Part shown: positions 60,161-64,000 of the stretch, piece after piece
Position numbering within the stretch: position 1 is the stretch's first letter
Layout of the letters: every line of letters begins with the position of its first letter
From: Candidatus Saccharimonadota bacterium
Lineage (GTDB): Bacteria; Patescibacteriota; Saccharimonadia; Saccharimonadales; Saccharimonadaceae
DNA length: 64,000 nt
Assembly (NCBI GenBank): GCA_017962365.1
Contig: JAGCVL010000003.1
Span: 49,454 to 113,453 of the forward strand
Direction: 5' to 3'
Position numbers and translations under genes: made by a program
The notes under the pieces: generated by a model
Databases searched by the model: none
What the model was told of the DNA's origin: nothing
The model's input: only the letters and a program-made list of their open reading frames with translations

Positions 60161-61225
60161 CTACTTCGCAATAGAGAGCGAAATCTTACGACCTTCTTTG
60201 TCGATGTCGAGAACCTTGAAGGACTTGCGTTCATTCAAAGTGAAGACCTTCTCTGGGTCGACATCAGAACCTTCACCGAGCTCAGAAACATGCACTAATG
60301 CTTCAACAGCTGGGCTAATCTGGACGAAAGCACCAAATGGAGTGATACGAGTCACAGTACCCTCAACCTTGCTACCCTTCTTTAGGTTTTCTACCTCAGA
60401 AAGCCATGGATCTTCTACGAGCTGCTTCATAGAGAGCGAGAGGCGCTCTTTGTCGATAGCGATAATCTTCGCTTCAATCTGATCACCAATCTTGACGTAA
60501 TCAGATGGATTATTGACACGCTCCCATGAAATCTCGGAGATATGAATGAGGCCTTCGATGCCGTCAACATTGACAAATACGCCAAAGTCAACCACGCCGG
60601 TCACAACACCTTTAACGGTGTCACCAACCTTAAGTTCTGCAAAGCGCTCAGCGAGGCCATCTTTGATAGCTTCTTTCTCTGAGAAGATAAGCTTGTTGTC
60701 TTTCTTGATAGCATCAAGGATGCGAACTCGAATATTCTTACCAACTAGAGAGTTGAGGCGCTGCAAGATTTCATCTTTGTCTGAGCTACCAACTCTTGGA
60801 TAGTGCTCAGCGGAAAGTTGTGAAACTGGCAAAAATCCACGAATACCTTCGTACTCAACAAGCAAGCCACCACGGTTGGCGTCAAATGGAGTAACCTCCA
60901 CGGTCTCACCGCCATCAAGCTTGGCTTGGATCTCATCCCAACCTTTGTCTTTGACTGCTTTTCTGAGAGATAGCAATACGTAGCCATCATCCATCTCGGC
61001 TTCGATGACCGACGCAGTCACGTCATCACCTTCGTTTAGGTTGCGCACAAACGACGCCTCGCGACGAGGAACCAACCCGACGCCCTGCGCGCCGAGATCG
61101 ACTAAAATCTCGTGCTTCTTTACAGAGATAACTTTCCCTGCTACGGTGTCACCCGCAATAACTTTTTTGGACGCTACGTCACTTCCTAGCAACTCGTCCA
61201 TAGTACATTTTTTGGCATTTGCCAT
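60161..61225 (-). CDS. rpsA: 30S ribosomal protein S1
   Basis: A 354-residue S1 with four S1 RNA-binding domains (GDTVAGKVISVKKHEILVDLG, GGLLVEYEGIRGFLPVSQL, GDTVKGVVTGVVDFGVFVNVDGIEGLIHISEI, GSKVEGTVTRITPFGAFVQISPAVEALVHVSEL). It is shorter than the six-domain protein of E. coli. S1 helps bind leadered mRNAs to the 30S subunit. A GGAAGGAAA Shine-Dalgarno lies upstream of the ATG. Ends 10 nt before a terminator. Confidence 0.95.
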   Translation of the reverse strand: MANAKKCTMDELLGSDVASKKVIAGDTVAGKVISVKKHEILVDLGAQGVGLVPRREASFVRNLNEGDDVTASVIEAEMDDGYVLLSLRKAVKDKGWDEIQAKLDGGETVEVTPFDANRGGLLVEYEGIRGFLPVSQLSAEHYPRVGSSDKDEILQRLNSLVGKNIRVRILDAIKKDNKLIFSEKEAIKDGLAERFAELKVGDTVKGVVTGVVDFGVFVNVDGIEGLIHISEISWERVNNPSDYVKIGDQIEAKIIAIDKERLSLSMKQLVEDPWLSEVENLKKGSKVEGTVTRITPFGAFVQISPAVEALVHVSELGEGSDVDPEKVFTLNERKSFKVLDIDKEGRKISLSIAK

Positions 61226-61299
61226 TGTAATTTATTTCCTTCCTTTTAGCTCCCTTAAGGGAGTCTAAAAACTCGTCTTATTATATCAAATTTTTGTGA

Positions 61300-61433
61300 T
61301 ATAATCAAGATATACATTGGTAGGTAATCTGCATGGAAAAGGTTGAGCTTTTACAGAGGTGGATACCGGCTGTATAAAAAATTTGTTCAACCATATTAAA
61401 ATTCTATTGCAGGCGTGTTGAGGTTCTAAAAAT
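61300..61433 (+). promoter_or_regulatory. Long leader with upstream micro-ORF ahead of the HExxH gene
   Basis: TGATATAAT (61297-61305) starts a leader of about 120 nt. Inside it, ATG 61333 opens a 14-codon frame (MEKVELLQRWIPAV, stop 61375-61377). GGTTGAG and TTCAACC can pair around it. This arrangement could couple translation of the peptide to the downstream gene. Confidence 0.4.
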
Positions 61434-61844
61434 ATGTTTTCCGAGTTAGTGGAACAGCTTAAGGTGGATTATCCGGATTTTTGTTTTCGGAAAGGCCGAA
61501 AGTTTGCCTTTCGTCCGCCGAAGACGATCGTAATTGGTTCGGATGAAGAATATAACCCTTTGCTTCTTTTGCATGAAATGGGGCATGCGATTTTGGGGCA
61601 TCGGAGTTTTCGGACAGATGTAGGGCGCGTCAAAATGGAACGAGCGGCGTGGGAAAAAGCCCGTGAGTTATGTGATAAGTATGGCGTTTTATATGATGAG
61701 GAGATAGTGGAGCGCGAACTAGATACTTATAGAGATTGGCTAGATCAAAAATCGCGTTGCCCTTCTTGCGGACTAACGCGATTTCAGACACCAGACGGGG
61801 AGTATCACTGTCCCCGATGTGATGAATTTAAGCAGCTTTCTTAG
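61434..61844 (+). CDS. HExxH metallopeptidase-like protein with zinc ribbon (136 aa)
   Basis: An ImmA/IrrE-like core with HEMGHAILGH (His, Glu, His at about 48-52) forms the zinc-peptidase motif. A C-terminal zinc ribbon, CPSCGLTRFQTPDGEYHCPRC, follows. IrrE/ImmA relatives cleave repressors under stress; a partner repressor is not seen next to it. The ATG follows a long leader. The 3' end overlaps the convergent KGG gene by 17 nt. Confidence 0.75.
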   Translation: MFSELVEQLKVDYPDFCFRKGRKFAFRPPKTIVIGSDEEYNPLLLLHEMGHAILGHRSFRTDVGRVKMERAAWEKARELCDKYGVLYDEEIVERELDTYRDWLDQKSRCPSCGLTRFQTPDGEYHCPRCDEFKQLS

Positions 61845-62031
61845 CTGGGCCACGACGAGAGATGCGACCACCCTTAGCGCCAGCAATGCGAGCTAGAGCA
61901 GGGTTAGCGGCAAAACCGCCGGTGTGACCATTTTGGCCACCTTTTTTACCAATACGAGCGTAAAATTCTTTGCCGTATTTAGCTTTGTTAGTAGCAGCAG
62001 CTTTCATGCCGCCAGCTTTGGTTCCAGACAT
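61828..62031 (-). CDS. KGG-motif small basic protein (67 aa)
   Basis: A Lys/Gly/Ala-rich protein with KGG-type motifs (ARIGKKGGQNGHTGGF, ARIAGAKGGRISRRG), like GsiB/stress-induced KGG proteins. It is strongly basic and could bind nucleic acid. ACGGAGA lies 8 nt before the ATG. A TATAAT near 62100 on the same strand gives a leader of about 65 nt. Confidence 0.75.
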   Translation of the reverse strand: MSGTKAGGMKAAATNKAKYGKEFYARIGKKGGQNGHTGGFAANPALARIAGAKGGRISRRGPAKKAA

Positions 62032-62252
62032 TGTGGAATCTCCGTTCTGCCCACCACAATTACACTAATAAAACACACCTATTTAAAGGCTATGGTTCTA
62101 TTATATCATAGTGCTTTAGTTTTGTCAATATGCTTTTTCTTTATTTTATGTTTTAATATATTTACGATTACCGAACAATTGTTTTTATGGTTTTGCACAA
62201 AATGTGGAAAAAGGGTGTTGACATTATGCATGGCGTGATATAAAATTATATT
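62032..62252. promoter_or_regulatory. Divergent regulatory region
   Basis: Holds the KGG-gene leader and promoter (minus). It also has ACCGAACA (62170), TTTTGCACA (62191-62199) facing TGTGGAAAA (62203-62211), and a plus-strand TTGACA (62218-62223)-17-TAAAAT (62241-62246) promoter for the RNA at 62253. Confidence 0.5.
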
Positions 62253-62335
62253 GATCTTAAGTAGATTAAACTGCGAGGCTACTTAAGTGTATGTATGACC
62301 TGGAAAATCGCCCTTTTAGGGTGATTTTCTCTTTA
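62253..62335 (+). ncRNA. Candidate small RNA
   Basis: After a TTGACA-17-TAAAAT promoter, a 9-bp perfect stem CTTAAGTAG (62256-62264) / CTACTTAAG (62279-62287) is followed by the terminator stem GAAAATCGCCC / GGGTGATTTTC (62303-62329) with a short T-run. There is no ORF. It lies 46 nt upstream of tRNA-Ile. The class is unknown. Confidence 0.55.
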
Positions 62336-62380
62336 CATTTTTAGATAAATGGTGTAAAATGGGGTTTAGCACCTTAAATT

Positions 62381-62457
62381 GGGGATATAGCTCAGCTGGT
62401 TAGAGCGCGTCACTGATAATGACGAGGTCTGTGGTTCAAGTCCACATATCCCCACCA
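62381..62457 (+). tRNA. tRNA-Ile (GAT)
   Basis: A 77-nt cloverleaf with encoded CCA. Acceptor GGGGATA pairs with TATCCCC, the anticodon is GAT, and the T-arm is TGTGG-TTCAAGT-CCACA. The last 21 nt (62437-62457) recur at 62509-62529. Confidence 0.96.
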
Positions 62458-62529
62458 TTCTCGCAAAGCGAGAAACAAAAAGTGGGACATTGGCAGCTTG
62501 CAAGCAGGCAAGTCCACATATCCCCACCA
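62458..62529 (+). repeat. Hairpin element ending in a copy of the tRNA-Ile 3' end
   Basis: A 7-bp hairpin TTCTCGC / GCGAGAA (62458-62474) comes first, then GTGGGACATTG, which is partly complementary to CAAGTCCAC at the start of the copy. The exact 21-nt copy CAAGTCCACATATCCCCACC plus A (62509-62529) follows. The copy begins at T-loop C56 and ends with CCA, as in the tRNA-Asn element. Confidence 0.7.
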
Positions 62530-62536
62530 GTTGTTT

Positions 62537-62613
62537 GGGGTAATAGCTCAGTTGATTAGAGCGCTGCCTTTGCAAGGCAGAGGTCCAGGGTTTGAGTCCC
62601 TGTTACTCCACCA
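62537..62613 (+). tRNA. tRNA-Ala (TGC)
   Basis: A 77-nt cloverleaf with encoded CCA. Acceptor GGGGTAA pairs with TTACTCC (one G-T), the anticodon is TGC, and the T-arm is CAGGG-TTTGAGT-CCCTG. A T-run follows directly. The Ile-Ala pair, usual in rRNA operons, is here 1.2 kb from the 16S gene and on the opposite strand. Confidence 0.95.
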
Positions 62614-62631
62614 TTTTTTTATATTAGTTAA

Positions 62632-62659
62632 TCCAAAGCATGGCGCTTTGGACTTTTTT
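62632..62659 (+). terminator. Terminator downstream of the tRNAs
   Basis: Stem TCCAAAGC / GCTTTGGA followed by CTTTTTTG on the plus strand. Confidence 0.7.
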
Positions 62660-62680
62660 GGTTGTTGATGGTGGAACTAT

Positions 62681-63205
62681 TTATTGTAGCACTATTTGGC
62701 GAGCCCATTCATACATGGCGATGGCGGCGGCAGCACCGACGTTGACGGAGCGGGTGGAACCGAAAGATTCTATAAAGCGAACGTCGTCGGATTTTGCGAG
62801 AAGTTCGTTGCTGATGCCGGAGTTCTCGGAACCGAAGATCAGGGTGGTGTCTTTGGTGAATCTCTTGGCATGAAGCTCTTTTGCGCGAGGGGTGTTGTTT
62901 TCGATGGCGACTAGTTCCCTGTTTTCTTGGGTTTTTAGAAAGTCTTCCAGGCTAGCGTGGTGCTCGATTTTAAGATATTTGTCGGTGCACATGGCGCCGC
63001 GGCGGTTGTATTTTTTGCGGCCGACGATATGGACCTTACTAACATTAAAAGAATTGGCGGTGCGGACGATGGAGCCGATATTAAAATCGTGTTCAACATT
63101 CTCAATGGCGATTTCAAGGGTAGTGCGAGATTTTTCGAGCGCGGAAAAAACTTGTTCGTTGGTCATTCCCTTGTATTCGTCAATTAGATTTCTGGTGTCT
63201 TCCAT
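62681..63205 (-). CDS. SpoU/TrmH-family RNA 2'-O-methyltransferase
   Basis: A 174-residue SPOUT enzyme. Motif 1 is IENVEHDFNIGSIVRTANSFNVSKVHIVG, motif 2 LIFGSENSGISNELLAKS and motif 3 FIESFGSTRSVNVGAAAAIAMYEW, which together form the SAM-binding knot. The target (tRNA or rRNA ribose) cannot be told. Probably leaderless: TATAAT ends 6 nt before ATG 63205. Divergent from the MazG-like gene on a palindromic promoter. Confidence 0.92.
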   Translation of the reverse strand: MEDTRNLIDEYKGMTNEQVFSALEKSRTTLEIAIENVEHDFNIGSIVRTANSFNVSKVHIVGRKKYNRRGAMCTDKYLKIEHHASLEDFLKTQENRELVAIENNTPRAKELHAKRFTKDTTLIFGSENSGISNELLAKSDDVRFIESFGSTRSVNVGAAAAIAMYEWARQIVLQ

Positions 63206-63211
63206 ATTTGT

Positions 63212-63229
63212 ATTATATCATGATATAAT
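63212..63229. promoter_or_regulatory. Palindromic bidirectional promoter for the SpoU and MazG-like genes
   Basis: ATTATATCATGATATAAT is a perfect 18-bp palindrome made of two back-to-back TGATATAAT elements. The minus side is 6 nt from the SpoU ATG (leaderless); the plus side has a leader of about 16 nt with AAGGAGG. Confidence 0.72.
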
Positions 63230-63251
63230 AAATTTACAGATAAGGAGGTTT

Positions 63252-63593
63252 ATGAATTTTGACGAATATCAGAAAGCGACAAAGAAGTATGATCTTTCTA
63301 GGCCAAACGGCAATCTGGGGGATGTTGGGTTTATCGAGAAGGTTCTGGGATTAGTTGGCGAGGCGGGCGAGACGGCCGATAAGATCAAGAAGATCTTGAG
63401 AGATAAGAACGGGGTGGTTTCGGACGAAGACCGATCCTTGGTGGTAAAAGAGCTCGGCGATACGTTGTGGTATCTTGCGGCGATTTCGCGATACCTAGGA
63501 GTTCCCTTGTCGGAAGTAGCTAATGGCAATATTGAAAAATTAGAAAGTCGACTCCAGAGGAATAAGTTACATGGTGAGGGGGATGAGAGATGA
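63252..63593 (+). CDS. MazG-like nucleotide pyrophosphohydrolase
   Basis: A 113-residue all-alpha NTP-PPase. The metal-binding helices show EKVLGLVGEAGETADKIKKIL (ExxE type) and VVKELGDTLWYLAAISRYLG (ExxD). Such enzymes hydrolyse (d)NTPs to monophosphates, often as a house-cleaning step. The start is ATG 63252 after AAGGAGG, although the frame is open further upstream. Confidence 0.88.
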   Translation: MNFDEYQKATKKYDLSRPNGNLGDVGFIEKVLGLVGEAGETADKIKKILRDKNGVVSDEDRSLVVKELGDTLWYLAAISRYLGVPLSEVANGNIEKLESRLQRNKLHGEGDER

Positions 63594-63844
63594 TAATAAT
63601 ATGTTAATTTTACGAAGGTAATTTTAAAATATTCTTAATGAAAGTGGTTTTTACTAACAAAAAACCACCCGCTCGGGTGGTTTTTCTTTAACAACTTAGT
63701 TGTGCAATTTTCATCTTAGTTCGTGTAAAGCTTAATGTTACGTCTGGCGAACCAGATATGTTGTGTTATAAGCTTATTTAACGCAACCGTAACCGACCTA
63801 GCATTATGCATCCTCGCGGATTCATAAGCATCAATTCCTTCTCA
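63594..63844. other. Spacer between the MazG-like gene and 16S rRNA
   Basis: About 250 bp without a gene. It includes the strong terminator at 63659-63686 and a small hairpin (TCTGG / CCAGA, near 63745). On the minus strand it is the 3' flank of the 16S gene and contains no tRNA or start of 23S. Confidence 0.6.
63659..63686. terminator. Bidirectional terminator between the MazG-like gene and 16S rRNA
   Basis: Stem AAAACCACCC / GGGTGGTTTT with loop GCTC and A/T-runs on both sides. Confidence 0.88.

Positions 63845-64000
<156 letters not shown>

Overview
The window looks like a chromosomal segment of a Candidatus Saccharibacteria (TM7) or other Patescibacteria/CPR genome. The reasons are gene content and style: streamlined translation and cell-wall genes, a dcw cluster cut down to rsmH-ftsL-pbp2-mraY-ftsW-murG-ftsQ, a sigma-region-4/winged-helix fusion, a VirD4/TraG-like ATPase typical of CPR, FemAB-type transferases, many genes packed end to end, and no amino-acid or cofactor biosynthesis at all. 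The taxonomic call is inference from these traits and from the 16S rRNA 3' end at the right edge; no search was run. The standard code with TGA as a stop fits the regular genes.

Layout. 1-6.0 kb: a divergent class A PBP and murJ pair on one palindromic promoter, then gatC-gatA-(membrane HEPN-like)-gatB. 6.1-12.3 kb: fusA, tuf and rpsJ with three orphan genes of unknown function between them. 12.3-19.5 kb: a mannose-1-P guanylyltransferase and a cell-envelope operon (MurF-like ligase, alpha/beta hydrolase, DegT-like aminotransferase, two FemAB proteins), then an HdeD-like protein. 19.5-22 kb: a large secreted surface protein. 22.1-33.5 kb: galU, two small membrane proteins, dnaE, smpB-xth-(kinase-like), a sigma4/HARE regulator and the VirD4-like ATPase. 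34-41.5 kb: the dcw cluster on the minus strand. 41.5-47.5 kb: an accessory stretch with a cloverleaf-like ncRNA, a KwaB-like (DUF4868) gene, a CYTH gene, micro-ORFs, a small gene with an in-frame TGA, an orphan membrane protein, recJ and a winged-helix protein. 47.6-53 kb: priA-def-fmt, a small DUF5663 gene and infB. 53.1-54.6 kb: tRNA-Asn, tRNA-derived palindromic debris and an orphan gene flanked by inverted repeats. 54.6-61.2 kb: an ABC exporter, a small export protein, a glycosyltransferase, an AMP-dependent ligase and rpsA. 61.3-64 kb: an HExxH protein, a KGG protein, an ncRNA, tRNA-Ile and tRNA-Ala, a SpoU methylase, a MazG-like protein and the 3' end of an unlinked 16S rRNA.

Two expression styles stand out. 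About 17 housekeeping genes have a TATAAT-like -10 (often TGNTATAAT) ending 6-7 nt before the start codon and no Shine-Dalgarno, so they are probably leaderless. In three places two such elements sit back to back and serve divergent genes. In contrast, orphan genes and candidate ncRNAs have TTGACW-17-TATAAT promoters; the orphan genes also carry hairpin leaders and strong Shine-Dalgarno sites, and most of these units end in clear terminators. The most unusual signals are exact 21-nt copies of the tRNA 3' end (T-loop C56 to A76) downstream of two tRNA genes, a palindromic in-frame insert in gatA, a set of 21-24-residue micro-ORFs (one with a convergent antisense RNA), and an in-frame TGA in an otherwise intact small gene.
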